This document shows, piece by piece, positions 1 through 7,648 of a stretch of DNA of 13,128 nucleotides. Position 1 is the stretch's first letter. Every line of letters starts with the position of its first letter. Both the position numbers and the translations under genes were made by a program. The notes beneath the pieces are model-generated. The model saw only the letters and a list, made by a program, of their open reading frames with translations. It ran no database searches and was not told the origin of the DNA. Source of the stretch: Oscillospiraceae bacterium (GTDB taxonomy: Bacteria > Bacillota_A > Clostridia > Oscillospirales > Oscillospiraceae); contig JAEDOK010000037.1 of the NCBI GenBank assembly GCA_016302005.1, positions 1-13,128 on the forward strand, written 5' to 3'.

Positions 1-31
1 TGACAAAACTGTAGTTATTTTGACAGTCTGC

Positions 32-66
32 GGCGGGGACATGTCCCCGCCCTACAAGGAGTTTTG
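32..66. repeat. Palindrome module, copy 1 (CTAC-flanked)
   Basis: Positions 32-51 are a perfect 20-base palindrome (left arm GGCGGGGACA). It is followed directly by CTAC at 52-55 and then AAGGAGTTTTG (56-66). The CTAC flank and the following purine-rich stretch plus T-run resemble the right end of the repeat at 12395-12428, where CTAC is followed by AGAGGTTTTTG. The bases before the palindrome (CAGTCTGC) may be a shortened form of the TTCCTGCAC linker seen with other copies. I see no convincing promoter around it: TTGACA at 20-25 has no -10 partner at the right distance. It is best described as one member of a dispersed intergenic family. Confidence 0.75.
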
Positions 67-121
67 TGGAAATGACAAAAAAGCGACACTGTTTTTTATT
101 TCGTGCGAAGCACACCATAGT

Positions 122-149
122 CATTCACCATTCACCCTTAGCCCTTAGC
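122..149. repeat. Short heptamer tandem repeat
   Basis: Four consecutive 7-base units fill this stretch: CATTCAC twice (122-135) and CCTTAGC twice (136-149). The two unit types share the pattern CnTTnnC. It is non-coding and lies about 90 bases upstream of glpK. A function is not evident. Such short heptad runs can arise by slippage. Confidence 0.6.
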
Positions 150-153
150 CAAA

Positions 154-209
154 GCAGGTGCCCGCATAGGCACGTCAGGGATGCCGCACGCTGCAAAGGC
201 GGCACCTGC
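154..209. repeat. Inverted repeat in the glpK leader
   Basis: GCAGGTGCC at 154-162 is exactly complementary to GGCACCTGC at 201-209, giving a 9-bp stem with a 38-base loop that ends 14 bases before the glpK ribosome binding site. It could form a leader hairpin or be the ends of a small decayed element. There is no T-run after it, so it is not a classical terminator, and I do not recognise a known glycerol-responsive leader. Confidence 0.45.
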
Positions 210-215
210 GGATAG

Positions 216-1736
<1,521 letters not shown>

Positions 1737-1799
1737 AGCTACATAGCGCATTGCAAAGAAGCCCTACAGATGGCTTAAAAAATTAGGGAGGAAGAAACG

Positions 1800-2768
1800 A
1801 TGGGAAAGGCAGAGGTGCTGGCTCTGCTGCGGGACGGAGAGTATATTTCGGGCGAGGAGATCAGCCGCGTTTTAGGAATCTCCCGCGCGGCGGTCTGGAA
1901 GGCGGTCAATGCGCTGCGTGCGGAGGGCTGCCGGATCGACTCCGTGCCGAATCGCGGCTACTGCCTGTTATATCGGGAGCTGAACGAGGCGCTGCTTTTG
2001 CCCAAGCTTCCGGCGCTCCCGTGGCAGGTGCGTGTGCTTCCGGAGACGGATTCCACGAATAATGCTTTAAAGCGCGAATGCACCGCGCCCCACGGCACGG
2101 TGCTGGTGACGGGAAAGCAGACGGGCGGCAGAGGACGGCTCGGGAGGCAATTTGCCTCGCCCCTTGGCGGGGTCTATCTGTCCGTGCTGCTGCGCCCGAA
2201 TGCCATGCCGGAGGAGCTGCTGCATCTGACACCCATGACGGCGGTCGCGGTGCGGCGCGCGATCGCGGATTGCAGCGGGGTCGAGGCGGACATCAAATGG
2301 ACGAACGATCTCGTCTGCGGCGGGAAGAAGCTCTGCGGTATCCTGACGGAGCTGACAACGGAGGCGGGCAGCGGCGCTTTGCAGAGCGTGATCGTCGGCA
2401 TCGGCGTCAACTGTAACACCGTGATCGAGGAGCTTCCGCCGGAGGTGCGTCCGATGGCAACCTCTCTTGCGCAGCTCTGCGGGAAGCCCGTCGACCCAAA
2501 CGCCCTTGCCGCCGCGATGGTGCAGCGGCTTTATGAGATGGATGGGGCGCTTTTGATTCGGCGCGAGGCGTGGATGCGGGAATATGAGGCGCACTGCATC
2601 ACCATCGGGCAGACCGTGCAGGTGGTGCGTGGGGACGAGCGGCGCGTAGCCTTTGCTGAGGGCATCGACGCATTCGGCGGCTTAAAGGTACGCTGGGAGG
2701 ACGGCACGACCGAGACGATCAACACGGGCGAGGTCAGTGTACGCGGTATGTACGGATATATTTCATAA
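1800..2768 (+). CDS. birA: Biotin-[acetyl-CoA-carboxylase] ligase / biotin repressor
   Basis: The enzyme joins biotin to a lysine of biotin-dependent carboxylase or decarboxylase subunits through biotinyl-AMP. Forms with an amino-terminal helix-turn-helix also repress biotin synthesis or uptake genes. The 322-residue product has a winged helix-turn-helix at about 5-58 (YISGEEISRVLGISRAAVWK). The catalytic domain spans about 78-260 with the biotinyl-AMP loop GRGRLGRQF (110-118), KWTNDL (166-171), GILTE (180-184) and GIGVN (200-204). The small carboxy-terminal SH3-like domain runs from about 267. Its domain order and length match bifunctional BirA of the E. coli/B. subtilis type. The ATG follows AGGGAGGAAG at a good distance. 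The stop TAA overlaps the ribosome site (TAAGGAGG) of the next gene, so the two are probably translationally linked. No biotin genes are in the window. Confidence 0.96.
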   Translation: MGKAEVLALLRDGEYISGEEISRVLGISRAAVWKAVNALRAEGCRIDSVPNRGYCLLYRELNEALLLPKLPALPWQVRVLPETDSTNNALKRECTAPHGTVLVTGKQTGGRGRLGRQFASPLGGVYLSVLLRPNAMPEELLHLTPMTAVAVRRAIADCSGVEADIKWTNDLVCGGKKLCGILTELTTEAGSGALQSVIVGIGVNCNTVIEELPPEVRPMATSLAQLCGKPVDPNALAAAMVQRLYEMDGALLIRREAWMREYEAHCITIGQTVQVVRGDERRVAFAEGIDAFGGLKVRWEDGTTETINTGEVSVRGMYGYIS

Positions 2769-2782
2769 GGAGGAAAACCATA

Positions 2783-3304
2783 ATGAATGAAATTTTGAAG
2801 TGTTTGCAGGAGCGCAGGAGCTGCCGCAGCTTTCTGCCGAAGCAAGTGGACGAGGAGACGCTGGACGCGATTTTGACGGCGGGCACCTATGCCGCGAGCG
2901 GCAGAGGCAGACAGTCGGCAAAAATCGTCGTTTTGCAGAAGCCGGAGGACATTGCGGCGCTGGAACGCATGAACGCGGCGGTGCTCGGTGCGCCGGACGC
3001 TCATCCGTTTTTCGGCGCGCCGACGGTCTGTGTTGTGCTGGCTGATGCGGAGGCGGGCACGGCGGTAGAGGACGGCGCACTGGTGATCGGCAATCTGATG
3101 ACGGCGGCATGGAGCCTCGGCGTCGGCTCATGCTGGGTACACCGTGCCCGTGAGGAGTTTGCAAGCGACGAGGGAAAAAAGCTTTTGAAGCAGTGGGGCG
3201 TCGAAGGCAATTACATCGGGGTCGGGCATTGCGTTTTGGGCTACCCGACAGGGGAATTCCGCCCCGCAGCGCCGCGCAAGGAAAATTATGTGACGAGAGT
3301 GTAA
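2783..3304 (+). CDS. Nitroreductase-family flavoprotein
   Basis: This is a small (173-residue) member of the nitroreductase fold, whose members bind FMN and use NAD(P)H to reduce nitro compounds, quinones or other acceptors. The amino-terminal RRSCRSF (11-17) is the family's FMN-phosphate-binding motif. AASGRGRQ near 37-44 corresponds to the region after the second helix. HPFFGAPTVCVVLAD (about 73-87) and the glycine-rich AAWSLGVGSCWVH (about 108-120) are the central strand and flavin-binding helix. GVGHCVLGYP near the end matches the closing GYP motif. At about 170 residues it belongs to the short, probably dimeric subgroup. The true substrate cannot be inferred. It starts 14 bases after birA with a strong AAGGAGG (2767-2773), so it is probably the last gene of that unit. 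The promoter of the next gene lies directly after its stop. Confidence 0.9.
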   Translation: MNEILKCLQERRSCRSFLPKQVDEETLDAILTAGTYAASGRGRQSAKIVVLQKPEDIAALERMNAAVLGAPDAHPFFGAPTVCVVLADAEAGTAVEDGALVIGNLMTAAWSLGVGSCWVHRAREEFASDEGKKLLKQWGVEGNYIGVGHCVLGYPTGEFRPAAPRKENYVTRV

Positions 3305-3321
3305 ATTCTTCTGAAAAATGC

Positions 3322-3349
3322 TTGCGGAATCCGGAAAAAAAGGTATACT
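3322..3349 (+). promoter_or_regulatory. Sigma-A-like promoter for the 59-residue membrane protein
   Basis: TTGCGG at 3322-3327 and TATACT at 3344-3349 are separated by 16 bases. The predicted start of transcription is near 3356, about 27 bases before the ATG at 3383. It lies between the nitroreductase stop and the small gene. Confidence 0.7.
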
Positions 3350-3382
3350 ATAGATGGAGTATGATAAAGGAGGCTAACAGCA

Positions 3383-3562
3383 ATGAAGAAAAACAGCACC
3401 ATGAAGCTCATCTGCGCGATTATCGGCGGCGCAGTGATCCTCGGCGCGATGGTTGTCACTCTGATCCATTTCTGGGATGACATCAAGAAATTGTGCCCCT
3501 GCTGCAAGTGCAAGGAAGAGGAAGCGCTTGAAGAAGAGGATTTTGAGGAACTCGCGGAGTAA
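3383..3562 (+). CDS. Small single-pass membrane protein with cysteine cluster and acidic tail
   Basis: I do not recognise a named family. The 59-residue product starts with a short basic stretch (MKKNSTMK), then one hydrophobic segment at about 8-30 (ICAIIGGAVILGAMVVTLI), then a short HFWDDIKK stretch. A compact cysteine cluster CPCCKCK follows at 38-44, and the carboxy end is very acidic (EEEALEEEDFEELAE). The positive-inside rule would put the amino end inside and the cysteines and acidic tail outside, though the lysines near the cysteines make this uncertain. The cysteines could bind metal or form disulfides. Reality as a gene is well supported: a sigma-A-like promoter, AAAGGAGG at 3366-3373 nine bases before the ATG, and a strong terminator ten bases after the stop. 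It therefore appears to be its own transcription unit. Confidence 0.85.
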   Translation: MKKNSTMKLICAIIGGAVILGAMVVTLIHFWDDIKKLCPCCKCKEEEALEEEDFEELAE

Positions 3563-3571
3563 GGAGCCACA

Positions 3572-3610
3572 AATACACCGTCCCGTCTGTTGCGGGACGG
3601 TGTATTTTTT
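3572..3610 (+). terminator. Strong rho-independent terminator
   Basis: A perfect 14-bp stem pairs 3572-3585 (AATACACCGTCCCG) with 3593-3606 across a 7-base loop, and is followed by a T-run to 3610. It ends the small membrane protein gene and separates it from the LtaS-like gene. Confidence 0.95.
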
Positions 3611-3621
3611 ATAAAAAGGTA

Positions 3622-3650
3622 TTTACAAATGGCAGAATTGCGCATATAAT
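3622..3650 (+). promoter_or_regulatory. Sigma-A-like promoter of the LtaS-like gene
   Basis: TTTACA (3622-3627) and a perfect TATAAT (3645-3650) are spaced by 17 bases. Transcription should begin near 3657, giving a leader of about 65 bases before the chosen start at 3721. It lies directly after the preceding terminator, which supports an independent unit. Confidence 0.85.
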
Positions 3651-3702
3651 ATTTCGAACCCGCGTTTTTTGGAGGATGCCGCGTGCAGTTTGGCGGCAAG
3701 AC

Positions 3703-3708
3703 AGGAGG
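3703..3708 (+). promoter_or_regulatory. Ribosome binding site that sets the LtaS-like start
   Basis: AGGAGG lies 12 bases before ATG 3721. An upstream in-frame ATG at 3676 has GGAGG (3671-3675) directly touching it, with no spacer, so it is unlikely to be used. Confidence 0.7.
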
Positions 3709-3720
3709 ACTGGCGTCACA

Positions 3721-5889
3721 ATGAATGGTTACAAACCCGCTGTGCGGAAATGCAGGCACTTTGCCGCCTCCGTGCGGGAGGCATTGTGCGAATTTCGGCA
3801 GAAGCACTATGCGCGTGAATGGCTGCTGCTTTTTTTCTGGTTGTATCTATGCTGGTGCGAGGGGATCGTTCGTATCAACTCCGCCCAGTTTTTTTGGACG
3901 ATCGGGCTGCTGACCACGGCTCTTTTTTCCGCGGTCGCCGCGATGCTGCTCTATGTGCTGTGCAGCGTTTTTTCGCAGCGCGTCAACCGTGTGTTAGAAC
4001 TGATCGTGTGCTACGGTCTGCTGATCTTCTACGCGTCGCAGCTCATTTATAATTATAAATTTCACTTTTTCTATTCCGCTTATTCCATGGGAAACGGCGG
4101 ACAGGTGCTGGAATTCTGGCGCGTGATCCTGCACGCGCTTTGGGTCAAGGCGGTGCCGCTGCTGCTGATGCTGTTGCCTGCGGTGCTGCTCAGCATTTAC
4201 GGGCGCGTCTTTGCGCGATCCCGGATCGGCAGCCGTTTGCGCCGAGCGTATTTTGCGGCAGGGGCGCTGGCGCTGCATATGGCGATCGTTTTGCTGCTGC
4301 CGGCCTTTGGACACGCGCCGATGTCGCCGTATGACCTCTACCATGAAACGAACGATCTGTCCAAGGGTGCCCTGCAGCTCGGACTGCTGCCCGCGTTCCG
4401 GCTGGATGTGCATCGGCTGATCTTCGGCTTTGACGGCGGCGAACTGGTCACCCCGGAGGAGCCGTCGTCGCTCTCCTCGGAGCCGACGCAGATTCCGTCC
4501 GACGAGCCGATGCCGAGTGAAACGGAGTCGGTGCCTGCGCCGACGGTGCTGCCGGAGTACGACGCTGCCGAGTATAATGTTCTCGAGTTGGACTTTGCCG
4601 CGTTGGCAGAGGGCGAGGAAAACGAGACGGTGCGGAGCTTGCACGAATACTTCGCCATGCAGACCCCAACAAAGAAAAATGAAAAAACGGGCATGTTCGC
4701 GGGCTGCAACCTGATCTTTATTACCGCAGAGGGCTTTTCGTATCTGGCAATCGACCCGGAGCTGACACCGACCCTGTACCGAATGCAGACGGAGGGAATG
4801 CAATTTTCTGAATTTTATACTGCCTACTGGGGCGTTTCTACCTCGGACGGCGAATATGTCAATCTGACAGGCACGATCCCAAAGTCGGGTACATGGAGCT
4901 TCTACGACACTGCGGAAAACGCCATGCCGCTGACGATGGTGCAGCAGCTCAAGCGGGAGGGCTACAGCGCTTATGCCTTCCACGATCATTCCTATACATA
5001 TTATCACCGCGACAAGTCCCACCCGAATCTCGGCTATATCTTCAAGGCGGTCGGAAACGGTTTGGAGATCACGGAGCAATGGCCGGAATCCGATGTAGAG
5101 ATGATCGACGTTTCCACGGCGGATTTTGTCTCTCAAGAGCCGTTCCATGTGTATTACATGACGGTTTCGGGACATCTGCCCTATTCCTTTGACGAAAGCG
5201 ACAACGCCATCGCCGCAAAAAACAGCGCCTTGGTCGAGGAGCTGCCTTACAGCGAGCCGGTGCGCGCTTACCTTGCCTGCCAGATCGAGCTGGACAGGGC
5301 AATGGAGCTTTTGCTGCAGCGGCTGGAGGAGGCAGGCGTGCTGGAAAACACCGTCATCGTGCTGACCGCCGACCACTATCCCTACGGTCTGAGCATTGAG
5401 GAACAGAGCGAGCTGGCGGGACACGAGCTTGACCCGCATTTTGAGATCTACCGCAACGCGCTGCTTATCTACAAAAAGGGCATGGCGCCGGAGACGGTCA
5501 CCCGCCGCTGCTCCGCGCTGGATATTTTGCCCACGCTTTCGAATCTGTTCGGGCTGGACTTCGACTCCCGGCTGTATATGGGGCAGGATATCTTTTCCGA
5601 TGCCGCGCCGTTCCTCCTTTTCTCCGACCGAAGCTGGATAACAGAGGACGGCTCCTACTACACCATCGGCGAGGAGCTGACGCTGTTCGGAGATAAGGAG
5701 ATCACGCCGGAAGAGATCGAGTATTATAACAGCATTGTGGCAAATAAGTTCCTCGTCTCGCAGTGGATCTTGGAGGAGGATTATTGGCGCGTGTTGTTCG
5801 GCGACAACCTCCCGCCGGATGATCTCCCGCACGATCCCGAAAATCCCGACGGAACGATCTCACCGGAATCCTCGAACTATTACGAATAA
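3721..5889 (+). CDS. LtaS-like membrane sulfatase-fold / phosphoglycerol transferase-family protein
   Basis: The 722-residue protein has the architecture of lipoteichoic acid synthase and related transferases, which move glycerol phosphate or similar groups from lipids onto cell-surface polymers outside the membrane. Five hydrophobic segments are seen at about 33-50, 57-84, 91-110, 144-164 and 176-197. A linker rich in proline, glutamate and serine follows at about 244-279. The extracellular alkaline-phosphatase/sulfatase domain runs from about 328 to 640. Residues matching the LtaS catalytic set are present: glutamate 337 (ITAEGF), threonine 374 in GVSTSDGEY (the expected nucleophile), and aspartate 551-histidine 552 in TADHYPYG. 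Histidine 485 in TVSGHLPY fits the typical SxHxPF site. The tail is acidic and rich in proline and asparagine. It is monocistronic, with a promoter at 3622-3650 and a terminator at 5897-5925. It could make lipoteichoic acid, or modify another glycan or lipid. The fold is certain; the polymer is not. Confidence 0.9.
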   Translation: MNGYKPAVRKCRHFAASVREALCEFRQKHYAREWLLLFFWLYLCWCEGIVRINSAQFFWTIGLLTTALFSAVAAMLLYVLCSVFSQRVNRVLELIVCYGLLIFYASQLIYNYKFHFFYSAYSMGNGGQVLEFWRVILHALWVKAVPLLLMLLPAVLLSIYGRVFARSRIGSRLRRAYFAAGALALHMAIVLLLPAFGHAPMSPYDLYHETNDLSKGALQLGLLPAFRLDVHRLIFGFDGGELVTPEEPSSLSSEPTQIPSDEPMPSETESVPAPTVLPEYDAAEYNVLELDFAALAEGEENETVRSLHEYFAMQTPTKKNEKTGMFAGCNLIFITAEGFSYLAIDPELTPTLYRMQTEGMQFSEFYTAYWGVSTSDGEYVNLTGTIPKSGTWSFYDTAENAMPLTMVQQLKREGYSAYAFHDHSYTYYHRDKSHPNLGYIFKAVGNGLEITEQWPESDVEMIDVSTADFVSQEPFHVYYMTVSGHLPYSFDESDNAIAAKNSALVEELPYSEPVRAYLACQIELDRAMELLLQRLEEAGVLENTVIVLTADHYPYGLSIEEQSELAGHELDPHFEIYRNALLIYKKGMAPETVTRRCSALDILPTLSNLFGLDFDSRLYMGQDIFSDAAPFLLFSDRSWITEDGSYYTIGEELTLFGDKEITPEEIEYYNSIVANKFLVSQWILEEDYWRVLFGDNLPPDDLPHDPENPDGTISPESSNYYE

Positions 5890-5896
5890 TGAAACA

Positions 5897-5925
5897 GAGC
5901 CGCACTTCGCAAAGAAGTGCGGCTC
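5897..5925. terminator. Bidirectional terminator between convergent genes
   Basis: A perfect 12-bp stem (GAGCCGCACTTC at 5897-5908 with 5914-5925) has a 5-base loop, GCAAA. It is only 7 bases after the LtaS-like stop and 3 bases after the end of the opposing zinc-ribbon gene. On the minus strand the stem is followed by TGTTTCATTATT, a better U-rich tail than the plus side (AGCTTATGTCTTT). It most likely ends transcription from both sides. Confidence 0.85.
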
Positions 5926-5928
5926 AGC

Positions 5929-6339
5929 TTATGTCTTTCGGATGAATTTTTCCCCGCATTTGGGGCAGCGGATATTGATCTTTCCGCGTTTTTTCGGAAC
6001 ACGCACCATCTGCTTGCATTTCGGGCAGCGGAAATAGCGGTTGTGCCGATCCGTCAGGCGCGACCAAAAGAAGCGGAAGCGCTTGTTTTCCTGTCTGCGT
6101 TTATAAATATTACGCGATAATGCGCGGCACATACACAGCAGGACGGATGCCACCACAAGCAAATGCAGCAGCGGGTAAAACACATAGGAAAAAACGCGGG
6201 AGTTGTGGAGAAAAAGGGAGAGCAGCGTATTCAACAGGCTGACGATCACCGCAGTGATCAGGAGCGCAAGATTCAGCTCATCCGAGCCGTAACGTCCGTA
6301 CATAAAGCGGCGGATGGAAGCGCCGATGCGTCTGAACAT
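5929..6339 (-). CDS. Two-helix membrane protein with carboxy-terminal zinc ribbon
   Basis: The function is unknown. The 136-residue product has a basic amino end (FRRIGASIRRFMYGRYG), two hydrophobic segments at about 23-44 and 49-71, and a very basic cytoplasmic stretch (about 75-102). It ends in a zinc ribbon with two CPKC knuckles at cysteines 105/108 and 125/128, separated by a basic loop. The carboxy end is probably cytoplasmic, where a zinc ribbon would bind nucleic acid or protein. ATG 6339 is chosen because AGGTGA (6345-6350) lies 5 bases upstream; an in-frame GTG at 6348 overlaps that site and is less likely. It has its own promoter, starts 75 bases after the metallophosphoesterase stop and ends at the shared terminator. 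Proteins of this plan (two helices plus a ribbon) occur in Clostridia, but I know of no defined role. Confidence 0.85.
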   Translation of the reverse strand: MFRRIGASIRRFMYGRYGSDELNLALLITAVIVSLLNTLLSLFLHNSRVFSYVFYPLLHLLVVASVLLCMCRALSRNIYKRRQENKRFRFFWSRLTDRHNRYFRCPKCKQMVRVPKKRGKINIRCPKCGEKFIRKT

Positions 6340-6357
6340 AATAATCACCTAACGATA

Positions 6358-6385
6358 ATTATAATGCTGCCGTTGCATTTTACAA
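6358..6385 (-). promoter_or_regulatory. Promoter with almost no leader, zinc-ribbon membrane gene
   Basis: On the minus strand TTGTAA (6385-6380) and a perfect TATAAT (6363-6358) are spaced by 16 bases. Transcription would start near 6351, which leaves only about 12 bases before ATG 6339 and places the weak ribosome site AGGTGA at the very 5' end of the message. Confidence 0.7.
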
Positions 6386-6413
6386 GTGCAATTTGCATTT
6401 ATTCATGATTTGT

Positions 6414-7250
6414 TTACGAATCCGAATGCCGCAGAATGAGCACAGGCAGATGCGGACGGTTGAACAGACGCAGATGCACGCGGCTGTAGCCCATGCCGCG
6501 GCTGACATAGAGTGAGGTTTCGCCGGAGACGAATAAGCCCGCGTCGTATTCGGGAAAGAGGGTCCGCTCCGTGCCGAACACGCCGCCGACAAAGGGCAGC
6601 CGTACCACGCCGCCGTGGCAGTGACCGGTCAGGACGAGCTGCACGCCCAGCTCCGACCACATGGGCAGGGTATCGTTGCGGTGGGCGAGCATAAGGATAT
6701 AGGCGTCGGGTCCGACCTCGCTGCGGATCTCCGCCACCAGCTCGTCGGGCATCTTGCGGTCATAGGCACCGCAGGGATCGTCTACGCCGGCAATGACAAT
6801 GGACGCCTCACCCCGCGTCAGAAGGGTATACTCATTGCGCAGGACGCAGACACCGCACTGCTCCATCAGCGAAAATACCTCGTTTCTCTGCGTGACCTGA
6901 AACTCGTGATTGCCCGTGACATAGTAGGTCGGCGCGATACGAACCAGCCCTTCAAGCAGGGGCGGGAGCATGAGAAGATCGGTGTTTTCATCGAAAAGAT
7001 CACCGTCAATGCAGATAAGGTCGGGGTCGGCGTTTGCAACAGCGCGGAGAAGACCACTGCTGTCCGTGCCGAACTGCCGACCGTGCAGGTCGGCGATCTC
7101 CGCAACGCGCAGACCGTCAAACGCTGCGGGCAGGGCAGGTGAGGCGACCGTGACCTCCTCGGTTTGAATGGAGAAATTCTGCCAATAAAAGAAAAGAAGC
7201 AATGCAGCCAACACCAAAAGTGCCTTGACTGCCCGCCGGATCGGCCGCAT
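6414..7250 (-). CDS. Membrane-anchored metallophosphoesterase (YkuE/YaeI-like)
   Basis: The 278-residue protein begins with a basic start and one hydrophobic segment (about 8-22), a signal anchor that should place the catalytic domain outside the membrane. The calcineurin-like metal-binding motifs follow in order: ADLHGRQFG (aspartate 54, histidine 56), CIDGDLFD (about 80-87), GNHE (113-116), AHRND (histidine 190) and GHCHGG (209-214). They predict a two-metal phosphoesterase. YaeI/YkuE relatives act on lipid-linked or cell-wall phosphoesters, but the substrate here is not shown. The ATG at 7250 has GGAGG (7258-7262) seven bases upstream and is followed at once by the membrane anchor. The reading frame stays open for 114 more codons upstream, but that stretch is repeat DNA and I exclude it. 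Its promoter may lie beyond the repeats at 7598-7626, giving a long leader that carries them. Confidence 0.92.
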   Translation of the reverse strand: MRPIRRAVKALLVLAALLLFFYWQNFSIQTEEVTVASPALPAAFDGLRVAEIADLHGRQFGTDSSGLLRAVANADPDLICIDGDLFDENTDLLMLPPLLEGLVRIAPTYYVTGNHEFQVTQRNEVFSLMEQCGVCVLRNEYTLLTRGEASIVIAGVDDPCGAYDRKMPDELVAEIRSEVGPDAYILMLAHRNDTLPMWSELGVQLVLTGHCHGGVVRLPFVGGVFGTERTLFPEYDAGLFVSGETSLYVSRGMGYSRVHLRLFNRPHLPVLILRHSDS

Positions 7251-7302
7251 CGTGTCGCCTCCGTTCGGAATAAAGTAGTGAAAAGTTGGCAGTTCCTGCA
7301 CC

Positions 7303-7327
7303 GGCGCGCCGAGTCGTCGCGCCCTAC
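7303..7327. repeat. Palindrome module, copy 2 (CTAC-flanked)
   Basis: A 21-base near-perfect palindrome (7303-7323) has a left arm GGCGCGCCGA, a single central base and a right arm with one mismatch. CTAC follows at 7324-7327 and TTCCTGCAC lies just before it. The order linker-palindrome-CTAC is the same as at 12366-12417. Confidence 0.75.
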
Positions 7328-7349
7328 GGCGAGGGTGCGGTCGAAGATC

Positions 7350-7374
7350 GTAGGGCACGCCGACTCGGCGTGCC
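7350..7374. repeat. Palindrome module, copy 3 (GTAG-flanked, mirrored)
   Basis: GTAG (7350-7353) precedes a perfect 21-base palindrome (7354-7374): left arm GGCACGCCGA, one central base, right arm TCGGCGTGCC. It mirrors copy 2, 22 bases away, so the pair is head to head around a short spacer. Confidence 0.8.
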
Positions 7375-7597
7375 GTCCGCGTAAGCGGCAGATGGTGCGG
7401 AGAAACAAACTTGAACGCAGTCGGTAGCTCCTGCACGAGATTGCACCCGCAGGGGGTATGCCGCATCCGTAACGCTCCTTCGTCGCGAACGGCTGCGCTA
7501 CCACGTGCGCAAGCGCCCTCGCAATGACATGGGGAGGGAGTTTGTGCGCAGTCGGTCGTTCCTGCACGCACAAAGTTTGACTTTTTCGACATCTTCT

Positions 7598-7626
7598 ATT
7601 GTACCCGACGATAGAATTTGTTATAA
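7598..7626 (-). promoter_or_regulatory. Possible minus-strand promoter for the metallophosphoesterase
   Basis: On the minus strand TTATAA (7626-7621) and TACAAT (7603-7598) are spaced by 17 bases, directed toward the metallophosphoesterase. The -10 is good and the -35 weak. It lies on top of the recJ promoter. If used, the message would have a leader of about 340 bases holding the repeat island. Confidence 0.45.
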
Positions 7627-7627
7627 T
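7599..7627 (+). promoter_or_regulatory. Sigma-A-like promoter of the recJ-rel-dtd operon
   Basis: TTGTAC (7599-7604) and a perfect TATAAT (7622-7627) are spaced by 17 bases. Transcription should start near 7634, about 15 to 27 bases before the candidate recJ start codons. No other strong promoter is seen before rel or dtd. Confidence 0.85.
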
Positions 7628-7648
7628 AGAAAGAAAAAGTAAAATGGG

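Larger units (their letters stand above)
7283..7577. repeat. Compound island of modular intergenic repeats
   Basis: The 398 bases between the metallophosphoesterase and recJ hold no credible gene. Most of the space is repeat modules. From left to right they are: a linker end TTCCTGCAC (7293-7301); palindrome copy 2 (7303-7323) with CTAC (7324-7327); a 22-base spacer; GTAG (7350-7353) with palindrome copy 3 (7354-7374); a full 28-base linker (7410-7437); and a second module (7438-7476) that recurs at 13072-13128. A GC-rich stretch follows (7477-7540), then another 28-base linker (7541-7568). The two full linkers agree at 23 of 28 positions, and the one at 7410-7437 agrees with 12366-12393 at 22 of 28. 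No transposase or known RNA is recognised. Open reading frames crossing it come from repeat composition. Confidence 0.8.

Noticed and set aside
20..48. TTGACA at 20-25 as a glpK promoter
   Set aside because: There is no -10-like hexamer at 15-19 bases; that position falls in the GC palindrome.
1759..1780. Small hairpin AAGCC/GGCTT after glpK as a terminator
   Set aside because: The stem is only 5 bp and is followed by an A-run rather than a T-run on the plus strand.
2783..3562. Nitroreductase and the small membrane protein as one operon or system
   Set aside because: A separate promoter (3322-3349) precedes the small gene, and nothing in the sequences links their functions.
3994..5832. A long minus-strand open frame opposite the LtaS-like gene, and similar long frames opposite recJ (7832-9274) and rel (10405-11550)
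   Set aside because: They are mirror frames of GC-rich coding DNA. Their translations are rich in Arg, His, Gln and Leu without recognisable domains, while the plus-strand frames carry complete conserved motifs.
7251..7592. A 114-codon upstream extension of the metallophosphoesterase frame, with an ATG at 7592 just after a possible -10 box
   Set aside because: The extension is translated repeat DNA, it has no ribosome site, and ATG 7250 has GGAGG at the right distance followed at once by a normal membrane anchor.
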